A stretch of DNA of 6,197 nt from Ignavibacteria bacterium (GTDB lineage: Bacteria > Bacteroidota > Ignavibacteria > Ignavibacteriales > Ignavibacteriaceae). How positions within the stretch are numbered: the first letter of the stretch is position 1; every line of letters starts with the position of its first letter. Of the stretch, positions 1 through 5,959 are shown piece after piece. A program made the position numbers and the translations under genes. The stretch lies in assembly GCA_029863735.1 (NCBI GenBank), contig JAOTUT010000104.1, forward strand, positions 1 through 6,197, read 5' to 3'. The notes under the pieces were generated by a model. The model had not been told where the DNA came from, did no database searches, and saw only the letters and a program-made list of their open reading frames with translations.

Positions 1-2
1 TC

Positions 3-779
3 AAAAAAAGTGGTAGTGCCGGACAGATTTTCATTGATGATAATGATGATATTTATTTTGGACTTCATAATCTCGAACTTTCAACCAATAACGGTGGCAC
101 CTGGACAACACTTCTTACTAACTTCCTTATTAATGATATCTATGTGGATAAAAATGGAAACATATTCGTTGGATGCAATTATGATGGTTATGGTTTATTA
201 AGATCAACTGATAGAGGGATATCCTGGGATACATTAAGCCATAATTTTGTTGGGGAAAGGATTTATGCTATTACCGGAAATTCGACAAACCAGCTTTTTT
301 GTTCAGCCGGTAAATATGGTGAGCGAGAAGTTTATATGTCCAATGATTTTGGGGATAACTGGAGCATTATTACATCCGGAATACCTTCTAATACGATTTG
401 TCTATCTCTAGACTTCGATTCAAGGGGATTTATTTACGCAGGTACAACTCATAATTCAGTATTCAGGAGTCTCTTAACCACTCTCGATATAAATGAAGGT
501 CAAAGTAATCCACCATCAGAGTATTCACTTTATCAGAACTACCCAAATCCATTCAACCCGACTACAGCTATAAGGTATGAACTTCCACAGGATGGAGTAG
601 TAACAATAGATATCTACGATATACCCGGTCAAAAAGTTAAAACTTTAATAAATGAATTTAAGAAGGCAGACAGGTACGAAGTAAAATTCAACTCAACTGG
701 ATTAGCAAGCGGAGTTTACATTTACAGGATGAAGGTGAATGAATTCATTACAAGTAAAAAAATGGTGTTGATTAAATAA
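3..779 (+). CDS. Secreted Asp-box beta-propeller protein with T9SS type A sorting domain (5' end outside window)
   Basis: The frame is open from base 3, so the true start lies upstream; the GTG at 144 is an internal valine. The visible 258 residues begin with propeller-like repeats carrying three Asp-box motifs: STNNGGTW (bases 81-104), STDRGISW (204-227) and SNDFGDNW (339-362). They are spaced 41 and 45 codons apart, as expected for successive blades. Strand-like segments such as IYVDKNGNIFVG lie between them. From about base 519 follows a T9SS type A sorting domain: NYPNPFNPTTAIRY, then a VTIDIYD strand, then SGVYIY and the terminal KKMVLIK. In this system the C-terminal domain takes the protein across the outer membrane, after which it is usually removed or used to anchor the protein at the surface. 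Asp-boxes occur in sialidases, sortilin-like and photosynthesis-assembly propellers, so no enzymatic activity can be assigned. The next gene starts 12 bases downstream, suggesting co-transcription. Confidence 0.9.
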   Translation, partial: KKSGSAGQIFIDDNDDIYFGLHNLELSTNNGGTWTTLLTNFLINDIYVDKNGNIFVGCNYDGYGLLRSTDRGISWDTLSHNFVGERIYAITGNSTNQLFCSAGKYGEREVYMSNDFGDNWSIITSGIPSNTICLSLDFDSRGFIYAGTTHNSVFRSLLTTLDINEGQSNPPSEYSLYQNYPNPFNPTTAIRYELPQDGVVTIDIYDIPGQKVKTLINEFKKADRYEVKFNSTGLASGVYIYRMKVNEFITSKKMVLIK

Positions 780-791
780 AAGAAGGATGAA

Positions 792-2567
792 ATGAAAACT
801 ACATTTCCAATTTTAATTCTTATGATTGTTTTCTATCCATTTCATAATCAGTTATTCAGCCAGAACGTTGGGTCTATGGCTTATATTGAGGTAAATGAAA
901 TTTACCTTCCCTTTAATAATAAAGGAGTTATCGCAGATGTCAATGTTCCACCTAACGGTTCACAGGGACAATTTGCCGGAGGAGGTTTTCTATTTTCGTC
1001 AGGATTCTGGTTGAGCGGGTATACCGGGAATACTCTCTGGGCAAACGGTGTGGCTTCAGCTAATCTCGTTGAGGATTACCAGGCAGGCACAGTTGGAATG
1101 GATCCGAATGATCCAAAAGCTCCTATTTACAAACTAACAGTCAATGATATTCCATTTGGTCAAAGTTGGCAGGACTGGAGTGACGCAGTTGATCTCGGTG
1201 CAGATTTTTATGATGGCAATGGAGATGGGATTTATAATCCGGTAGATTTAAACGGAAACAACCAATGGGATCCGGATGAAGACAAACCGGATTTAATTCT
1301 GGATGAAACATACTGGTGTGTATTTAATGATGGAGTTCCTGCCAACTTAAGAAGATGGGGATCCGAACCTCAAGGTATTGAGATACGGCAAACAATTTTT
1401 GCGAGTGCATCAATAGGTCCATTGGGTAAAACAATTTTTGTGAGATACCGGATAAAAAATGCAGGAATCGTAGCCGATACTTTAAAGGATATTTATTTCG
1501 GAATGTGGGCAGATGCGGATATTGGTGATGCGACGGATGATGTTTATGGTTGTGATACTATTAGACAAGGTGTCTATTTCTTTAATAATACACCTGATGG
1601 CTTTTACGGAGACCAGGTTCCGGCCTTTATGATGGATATGTTGACAGGTCCTCATTCTTATATCTCTGGCGAAACATTTATTGATGTAAATGGCAATAAT
1701 ATTTATGAAAATGGAATTGATACACCTTTAGATACTGCGATCAATTTTCTTGGCCCATTAGGAATTCGCATTTTTCCGGGTGCAAAAAATTTAGCTAACT
1801 CATCTTGCATTACTAGTTTAAAGAACCAGCCAGGTTATAGTGATCCAAATAATATAGTAGAAGTACGAAATTATAGTACAGGATTTAATCAAGCTGGTCA
1901 GCTACTTGAGCCTTGCACCTGGCCTTATGGAGAAGTCTGGGTTGTCCCATGTGATCAAGTGAATCCATACTATTGGTGTTCTGGTGATCCAGTTGGTAAC
2001 CCTGGCATTGGGTGGTTGCTCACCGTAAATCGGGATCTTCGAGGTGTGGGTTCAGCAGGACCATTTACTTTAGTTAAAGATCGGGAAGTAGAAATCCTGG
2101 TTGGATATGAAATAGACAGAGGCACCACACCGCTCGGTGGTATAACCGCAGTTCGTGCAGTCTCAGATGAGATTCAGATTTTCTATGAAAATAACTTTGG
2201 ATATCCTATTGTTTCAGTTGAAGATAAACCAACAATTGCTTCCAGTTTTAAGCTTGAACAAAACTATCCAAACCCATTTAACCCAAGTACAAAAATAAAA
2301 TTTACTATACCATCTGTCATTGCGAGCGGAGCGAAGCAATCTCAAATGGTTACTCTAAAAATTTACGATGTTCTCGGAAATGAAGTTGCAATATTGGTTA
2401 ACGAAGAACTTTCTGCAGGAGAATATGAAGCTGAGTTCAACAGTCATTCTGACGCAGGTCAGAATCTCCCCAGTGGAGTATACTTTTATCAGCTAAGAAC
2501 TAAAGTTCCTGAAACAAGTTCAGGACAGAGTATAGTTCAAACAAAGAAGATGGTTTTAATGAAATGA
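792..2567 (+). CDS. Secreted T9SS cargo protein of unknown function with calcium-loop-like segments
   Basis: A 591-residue exported protein. The ATG at 792 follows an AGAAGGA ribosome-binding sequence (781-787) and opens a signal peptide with a hydrophobic core (residues 5-15), ending LFS|QN at residues 21-25. Cleavage would leave Gln at +1, matching the Q rule described for Bacteroidetes signal peptidase I substrates. The body contains Asp/Asn/Gly-rich stretches resembling calcium loops: residues 141-148 (DGNGDGIY), 152-164 (D-L-N-G-N-N-Q-W-D-P-D-E-D) and 298-310 (D-V-N-G-N-N-I-Y-E-N-G-I-D). A segment around FVRYRIKNAG and IYFGMWADADIGDATDD looks like a beta-rich extracellular domain, but I cannot name its family. 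Residues about 484-591 are a T9SS type A sorting domain (NYPNPFNPST ... SGVYFYQL ... KKMVLMK). It is longer than the one in the preceding gene because of three short insertions encoded by palindromic DNA (2316-2343, 2443-2468, 2507-2525). The export route is well supported; the function is unknown. Confidence 0.9.
   Translation: MKTTFPILILMIVFYPFHNQLFSQNVGSMAYIEVNEIYLPFNNKGVIADVNVPPNGSQGQFAGGGFLFSSGFWLSGYTGNTLWANGVASANLVEDYQAGTVGMDPNDPKAPIYKLTVNDIPFGQSWQDWSDAVDLGADFYDGNGDGIYNPVDLNGNNQWDPDEDKPDLILDETYWCVFNDGVPANLRRWGSEPQGIEIRQTIFASASIGPLGKTIFVRYRIKNAGIVADTLKDIYFGMWADADIGDATDDVYGCDTIRQGVYFFNNTPDGFYGDQVPAFMMDMLTGPHSYISGETFIDVNGNNIYENGIDTPLDTAINFLGPLGIRIFPGAKNLANSSCITSLKNQPGYSDPNNIVEVRNYSTGFNQAGQLLEPCTWPYGEVWVVPCDQVNPYYWCSGDPVGNPGIGWLLTVNRDLRGVGSAGPFTLVKDREVEILVGYEIDRGTTPLGGITAVRAVSDEIQIFYENNFGYPIVSVEDKPTIASSFKLEQNYPNPFNPSTKIKFTIPSVIASGAKQSQMVTLKIYDVLGNEVAILVNEELSAGEYEAEFNSHSDAGQNLPSGVYFYQLRTKVPETSSGQSIVQTKKMVLMK
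2316..2343 (+). repeat. Palindromic element 1, copy 1, in frame in the sorting domain
   Basis: A 28-base element beginning GTCATTGCGAGC and ending GAAGCAATCTC, with ATTGC (2319-2323) pairing to GCAAT (2336-2340). It encodes V-I-A-S-G-A-K-Q-S (residues 509-517) between the KIKFTIP and VTLKIYD strands. The first protein's sorting domain is 8 residues shorter here. From memory, GTCATTGCGAGC...GCAATCTC-like repeats are widespread dispersed elements in several bacterial phyla. The second copy, at 4091-4118, differs by one base in the loop. Confidence 0.8.
2443..2468 (+). repeat. Palindromic element 2, copy 1, in frame in the sorting domain
   Basis: A 26-base element with a perfect 8-base stem, ATTCTGAC (2446-2453) against GTCAGAAT (2458-2465), and the four-base loop GCAG. 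Its ends, GTCATT and AATCTC, are the same as those of element 1. It encodes H-S-D-A-G-Q-N just before the LPSGVYFY strand, about 5 residues more than the first protein has at this place. It sits in a different codon phase from element 1. Confidence 0.8.
2507..2525 (+). repeat. Palindromic element 3, copy 1, in frame in the sorting domain
   Basis: A perfect 7-base stem, TCCTGAA (2507-2513) against TTCAGGA (2519-2525), with loop ACAAG. On the other strand it reads TCCTGAACTTGTTTCAGGA, which resembles the core of a dispersed repeat I recall from many bacterial genomes, so this element may be in the opposite orientation to elements 1 and 2. It lies in the loop between YFYQL and KKMVL, where the protein is about 8 residues longer than the first protein. 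Confidence 0.75.
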
Positions 2568-2603
2568 TTTATAAAAATTTAAATTTTATATATATAATTA
2601 ATT

Positions 2604-2607
2604 GGAG
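2604..2607 (+). promoter_or_regulatory. Ribosome-binding site fixing the start of the interrupted third gene
   Basis: GGAG at 2604-2607 lies 7 bases before ATG 2615, in otherwise pure AT-rich intergenic DNA (2568-2614). Together with the signal peptide that follows, it shows that the original gene started at 2615 and not at a codon downstream of the TAG. A TATAAT match at 2593-2598 is present, but it lies in low-complexity sequence and is weak evidence for a promoter. Confidence 0.6.
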
Positions 2608-2614
2608 TGAAATT

Positions 2615-4342
2615 ATGCAAAGCCTTAAAATATTTTTGCTGTTTTTCATTTTTCCGATCTCATTATATTCTCAAAATCTTGTCTGGTCATATAATCTGAT
2701 ATAGGATTTAGAAACTGGTTATGATTATCAATCAAATGCCTCTGCTCAACAAGTTTGGTTAGATTTGTATAATCCTGATAATCTCCACGCCGTTTTTAAT
2801 TATTCGGCGGTTGATGACAATGCTTGGGCAGATAGAACCAGTCTATACTTTGGCAGTACTGATGCAGGCGAAACCTGGTTTGAAGTAAGTGCGGTTCCGG
2901 TAAATAATGGTACTACCGGACGATCTGGATATCCTTGTATTGTTGGAACATCAGATGGAAGAGCTGTCATTTCCAATCATAATAATAATGCACCACATCC
3001 AACAAGATCCACCATTTTTATTGATAATTCTCCATTTGAAAATAACTTTACTGAATACGATCCCGGTGAAACAACAACTGGACCAGCTCTTTATCCAAAA
3101 CTTACAATTCTGCCCGAGGATGATATTATAATGGCTTCAGGTCTTGAGCTTTATACAAATAAACTAAGCGGAGGTGTCTTTAGTGTTTGGGAACCACATA
3201 ATGGAAATGGAGCTGAAACTTATTCTTTGGCTGTTTCTGAAAATGGAAGTAAAGTTGGGTTAGTTTATTTAGGTGAACCTTCATTGGGTCAGGCAAATTG
3301 GGTGCTATATAAAGAATCAACTGATGGTGGATTAACCTGGTCATCACCAACTATTGTCTGGCAAGCATATATTGATCCGGTGTCTGGCGATATTCGTGGT
3401 TGTCTCAGAGGTGTTTATCTCAGCTTTAACGGTGAAGATCCCTGTGTTGTATTTGAGGTGGGTTGGAATACTGATACGGGATTTTATCCTGGTTTACCAT
3501 CAGAGATTAGGTTCTGGTCCCCAAATATTAATGGAGGTAATTCAAAAGTTCTTGCTGATAGCAGTAACGTATCTTACTTTCCTAACAAAGGTATTACTGA
3601 TGTTCAATATCCGTTAAGCAGACCGGTAATTGGTCGATCACAATCACACGATTATCTGTTTGTTGCATTCAACGCTACGACTGGTGACTACTGGCCCGGT
3701 ACAAGCTCAGCCGATTCAACTGCATATATGTGTGGTATGTTTATGTACAGCTCAGATGCTGGTAATACCTGGTCAAATCCTGATAGATTTACTCCAATCA
3801 CTTCACCACTTCTTGATTGGAGATTTGTTAGCATCGTACCTGTGGCTCCTTTTGAGAGTGGTATTATTAAAGTCCATCTCGTGATGCAAGGAGATCCATT
3901 GCCAGGCTCAAACATCAATGGTTGGAGTTGGCATCTATCTTGTGTTTGTGCACAGTATTATCATTTTTCAACTGATATTATGATAACTGATGTTGGAGAT
4001 GAGAAGAGTGTTATTTCATCTTTTAATTTAGAACAAAATTATCCAAATCCATTCAACCCAAGCACAAAAATAAAATTTACTATACCATCTGTCATTGCGA
4101 GCGGAGCAAAGCAATCTCAATTGGTTACCTTGAAAGTTTATGATGTTTTAGGAAACCAAATCGCAACCTTGGTCAACGAAGAACTCTCTCCCGGTGAATA
4201 CGAAGTTGAGTTCAGTGGTCATTCTGACGAAGGTCAGAATCTCCCCAGTGGAGTATACTTTTATCAGCTAAGAACTAAAGGTCCTGAAATAAATTCAGGA
4301 CAAAAAATGATTCAGACAAAGAAGATGGTCCTACTGCGCTAA
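2615..4342 (+). CDS. Secreted Asp-box protein with T9SS sorting domain, interrupted by one in-frame TAG
   Basis: Read from ATG 2615 the frame gives 575 codons with one stop, TAG at 2702-2704 (codon 30). Before it lies a complete signal peptide (MQSLKIFLLFFIFPISLYS|QN, cleavage near residues 19-20). After it the frame runs uninterrupted to TAA at 4340-4342. The body holds three Asp-boxes: STDAGETW (residues 81-88), STDGGLTW (235-242) and SSDAGNTW (379-386). The wide spacing suggests a sialidase-like six-bladed propeller, but no catalytic set could be identified, so sialidase activity is not claimed. Residues about 468-575 form the T9SS sorting domain, nearly matching that of the preceding gene and carrying the same three palindromic insertions. 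As written, only a 29-residue peptide would be made unless TAG is read through. The clean downstream frame points to a very recent nonsense mutation or a sequencing error. A gene caller would report only the part from the TTG at 2765 or a later start, without the signal peptide. Confidence 0.8.
2702..2704 (+). other. In-frame TAG codon interrupting a T9SS cargo gene
   Basis: The codons run TCA TAT AAT CTG ATA TAG GAT TTA GAA ACT. The same frame carries the signal peptide before it and the propeller after it, so one substitution restores the gene and no frameshift is needed. None of the five complete or 3'-complete genes here ends in TAG (they use TAA, TGA, TAA, TGA, TAA). Confidence 0.9.
4091..4118 (+). 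repeat. Palindromic element 1, copy 2, in frame in the sorting domain
   Basis: Same 28-base element as at 2316-2343, in the same codon phase and encoding the same V-I-A-S-G-A-K-Q-S (residues 493-501 counted from ATG 2615). The only difference is A instead of G at 4108. This lies in the loop and is synonymous in effect (GCG to GCA, alanine). The ATTGC/GCAAT stem is unchanged. Confidence 0.8.
4218..4243 (+). repeat. Palindromic element 2, copy 2, in frame in the sorting domain
   Basis: Stem ATTCTGAC (4221-4228) against GTCAGAAT (4233-4240), identical to copy 1. The loop is GAAG instead of GCAG, changing Ala to Glu (H-S-D-E-G-Q-N). Ends GTCATT and AATCTC are conserved. Confidence 0.8.
4281..4301 (+). 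repeat. Palindromic element 3, copy 2, in frame in the sorting domain
   Basis: An 8-base perfect stem, GTCCTGAA (4281-4288) against TTCAGGAC (4294-4301), with loop ATAAA. Relative to 2507-2525 the 7-base stem is identical and two loop bases differ. G at 4281, where copy 1 has T, adds one base pair. Confidence 0.75.
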
Positions 4343-4476
4343 AGCTTCGTAGGATAAATTTTAATGAAATAGTTTAACCAGCCCTTATCCTTCAGAAAGC
4401 CCCCTTATTCGGGGCTTTATAACCTCTCATTTTATACTTATTTTTATTATCAATTTTTGCATAAATCAGGTAAAAA
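4343..4476. other. Intergenic region between the T9SS cargo genes and the heptose operon
   Basis: 134 bases with no gene. It contains the hairpin terminator at 4396-4418. From about 4425 it continues as strongly AT-rich DNA up to the start codon at 4477, the likely place for the operon promoter. I do not see a convincing -33/-7 pair of the Bacteroidetes type (TTTG and TAnnTTTG), so no promoter position is given. Confidence 0.6.
4396..4418 (+). terminator. Probable Rho-independent terminator after the T9SS cargo cluster
   Basis: AAAGCCCC (4396-4403) pairs perfectly with GGGGCTTT (4411-4418) around the 7-base loop CTTATTC, 54 bases after the stop codon. The T-tract is short (the TTT closing the stem, then ATAACC), so termination may be moderate. 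The A-run at the 5' foot gives a T-run on the opposite strand, so it could act in both directions, though no minus-strand gene faces it here. Confidence 0.75.
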
Positions 4477-5472
4477 ATGGTAGATATTTCAAATAAACGA
4501 CTCAGTGAACTGAAGAAAGGCTTTGATGGTAAAAGAATAGCGGTCATAGGCGATATGATGCTCGATGGTTATTACTGGGGTGATGTAAAGAGAATCTCTC
4601 CTGAAGCTCCTGTCCCGGTGCTTGAAATCGAGGATGAATTTTTCCGTTTTGGTGGTGCGGCAAACGTTGCATACAATATTCTTACTCTTGGTGGAGTTCC
4701 TGTTCCGGTGGGAGTTATCGGGAACGATACTTATGGACAAATTTTTTCTTCTTTATTAAAAGAAAAGAATATTGAGGATAAAGGCATAATAACTGATAAC
4801 GAACGACCAACTACTACAAAAACGCGAGTGATAGCCAACAGTCAGCACGTTGTTAGGATAGACAAAGAAAGTAAATCCTACATCAGCAGTAAAATAGAAG
4901 AAAAGATTTCAATCTTTCTTGCCTCGGTCATTGACAGTCTGGATGGAATTATTCTGCAGGACTACAATAAAGGAATTTTAACTCCCTCACTCATCACAAA
5001 AATTATCTCGATAGCAAATAAAAAAAACGTTCTCATCACAGTCGATCCGAAGTTTGACAACTTTTTTGAGTATAAAAATGTAACAGTCTTCAAACCAAAC
5101 AGAAAAGAAACAGAAACGGTATTGGGCACCAGGATAAAAGATGATAAAGATATTTCATTTGCCGGAAAAAATCTTCTACATAAATTAAATTCAAAATATG
5201 TGCTGCTTACCCTCGGTGAAGGAGGAATTGCAGTTTTCGAAAAAGGAGATAAAGAAAGACGAATGCCGACGAAAGCAAGAAAAGTAGCTGATGTGTCAGG
5301 TGCAGGTGACACTGTAATTTCAACTTTAACGATCGGTCTTGCTGTTGGTGCAGATATTTATGAAGCTTGTTACCTAGCTAATTATGCTGCAGGAGTAGTT
5401 TGCGGTGAAGTTGGTATCGTTCCAATTGAAAAGGAAAGATTGTTTGATACGATTATGAAAGATAATGTATGA
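4477..5472 (+). CDS. rfaE1: D-glycero-beta-D-manno-heptose-7-phosphate kinase (HldA/RfaE1 type, PfkB family)
   Basis: This cytoplasmic kinase phosphorylates C1 of D-glycero-beta-D-manno-heptose 7-phosphate with ATP, a step toward ADP-heptose for the LPS inner core. The 331 residues match the length of the kinase half of E. coli HldE (about 318). Seen in order: GDMMLDGYYWGD (25-36), the characteristic RISPEAPVPV (39-48), GGAANVA (59-65), DYNKG (162-166), VDPK (189-192), KPNRKE (206-211) and the PfkB signature DVSGAGDT (272-279), where D278 is the expected catalytic base. The RISPEAPVP and DYxKG motifs separate it from ribokinase and fructokinase relatives. ATG 4477 is preceded by a short AGGT (4468-4471), a weak ribosome-binding site. 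It is the first gene after the terminator, and its last four bases are shared with the adenylyltransferase gene, indicating translational coupling. The GmhA, GmhB and HldD steps are not in this window. Confidence 0.93.
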   Translation: MVDISNKRLSELKKGFDGKRIAVIGDMMLDGYYWGDVKRISPEAPVPVLEIEDEFFRFGGAANVAYNILTLGGVPVPVGVIGNDTYGQIFSSLLKEKNIEDKGIITDNERPTTTKTRVIANSQHVVRIDKESKSYISSKIEEKISIFLASVIDSLDGIILQDYNKGILTPSLITKIISIANKKNVLITVDPKFDNFFEYKNVTVFKPNRKETETVLGTRIKDDKDISFAGKNLLHKLNSKYVLLTLGEGGIAVFEKGDKERRMPTKARKVADVSGAGDTVISTLTIGLAVGADIYEACYLANYAAGVVCGEVGIVPIEKERLFDTIMKDNV

Positions 5473-5948
5473 GTTCCTCAATCTCACTTTCAGAACTCAA
5501 AGCTATCCGATCAAAGCTTAAAGCTGAAGGAAAAAAAGTTGTCTTTACGAACGGTGTTTTTGACCTTATTCACTCCGGGCACGTTGACTATCTTTCCAAG
5601 GCAAAAAAACTTGGAGACATTCTTATCATTGGTTTAAATTCAGATGACTCGGTGAAAAGAATAAAGGGAGATAAAAGACCAATACTCAAACAGGAAGAGA
5701 GAGCATTCATCCTTTCTAATCTAAAACCTGTTGACTACGTTATTTTATTTGATGAAGACACACCGCAAAAATTAATTTCTGAAATCATCCCGGATATTCT
5801 TGTAAAAGGTGGAGACTGGTCAGTTGAAAAAATAGTAGGCAAAGAAGTAGTTGAAAAAAACGGTGGTAAGGTTATTAACATTGAATTTGTAAATGATCAA
5901 TCAACTTCAAAAATAATTGATCTGATCATTCAGCGATACTCGAAGTAA
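5469..5948 (+). CDS. rfaE2: D-glycero-beta-D-manno-heptose 1-phosphate adenylyltransferase (RfaE2 type)
   Basis: A cytoplasmic nucleotidyltransferase that joins heptose 1-phosphate to AMP from ATP, giving ADP-D-glycero-D-manno-heptose and pyrophosphate. The 159 residues match the adenylyltransferase half of HldE. Motifs seen: TNGVFDLIHSGHVDYL (27-42) with the HxGH nucleotide-binding signature H35-S-G-H38, then GLNSDDSVKRIKG, KGGDW (113-117), conserved in this family, and the C-terminal STSKII (145-150), which takes the position of the ISSTxxR-like motif of the superfamily. Its ATG overlaps the kinase stop (ATGA at 5469-5472), so kinase and transferase are made from one message in equal supply, as separate chains rather than a fusion. 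Glycerol-3-phosphate cytidylyltransferase is a related alternative, but KGGDW and the kinase partner make it unlikely. Confidence 0.93.
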   Translation: MSSSISLSELKAIRSKLKAEGKKVVFTNGVFDLIHSGHVDYLSKAKKLGDILIIGLNSDDSVKRIKGDKRPILKQEERAFILSNLKPVDYVILFDEDTPQKLISEIIPDILVKGGDWSVEKIVGKEVVEKNGGKVINIEFVNDQSTSKIIDLIIQRYSK

Positions 5949-5959
5949 GTGGAAGCAAA

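Larger units (their letters stand above)
2250..2567 (+). repeat. Sorting-domain direct repeat, copy 1
   Basis: This segment encodes the T9SS sorting domain of the second protein and aligns without any gap (constant offset of 1775 bases) to 4025-4342 in the third. Similarity is patchy. By hand count, bases 2289-2343 have one mismatch, 2344-2442 have about 24 in 99, and 2443-2505 have one. The two highly similar patches coincide with palindromic elements. Confidence 0.85.
4025..4342 (+). repeat. Sorting-domain direct repeat, copy 2
   Basis: Counterpart of 2250-2567, aligned without gaps through the stop codon. The longest exact match is 4233-4280 against 2458-2505 (48 bases; the flanking G extends it by one more). 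Synonymous and conservative changes dominate in 4119-4217. Confidence 0.85.

Noticed and set aside
2568..2614. AT-rich near-palindrome (around 2571-2590) after the second gene as a terminator
   Set aside because: The potential stem is made only of A and T in low-complexity sequence, and such pairing is expected by chance there.
2702..2704. TAG reassigned to an amino acid (alternative code or pyrrolysine)
   Set aside because: No other gene in the window contains an in-frame TAG, and a single isolated case is better explained by mutation or error. The absence of TAG as a terminator among five stops is too small a sample to mean anything.
2316..4301. The repeated palindromes as a CRISPR array or an insertion-sequence pair
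   Set aside because: The copies are not regularly spaced with unique spacers. They lie within homologous coding positions 1775 bases apart, and there is no transposase or cas gene.
2765..4342. TTG at 2765 as the real start of the third protein
   Set aside because: There is no ribosome-binding site and no signal peptide after it, and the Leu lies inside a continuous protein segment (VWLDLYNPDNLHAVF). The signal peptide required for T9SS export is in the same frame upstream from ATG 2615.
2615..4342. Third protein as an active sialidase
   Set aside because: Asp-boxes occur in many unrelated propellers. I could not identify the arginine triad, tyrosine/glutamate pair or other catalytic residues with confidence.
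4962..5312. Minus-strand open frames opposite the kinase gene (4489-4740 and 4962-5312)
   Set aside because: They lie antisense to a gene with strong family motifs, and their translations show no recognisable domain. They are explained as shadows of the coding strand.
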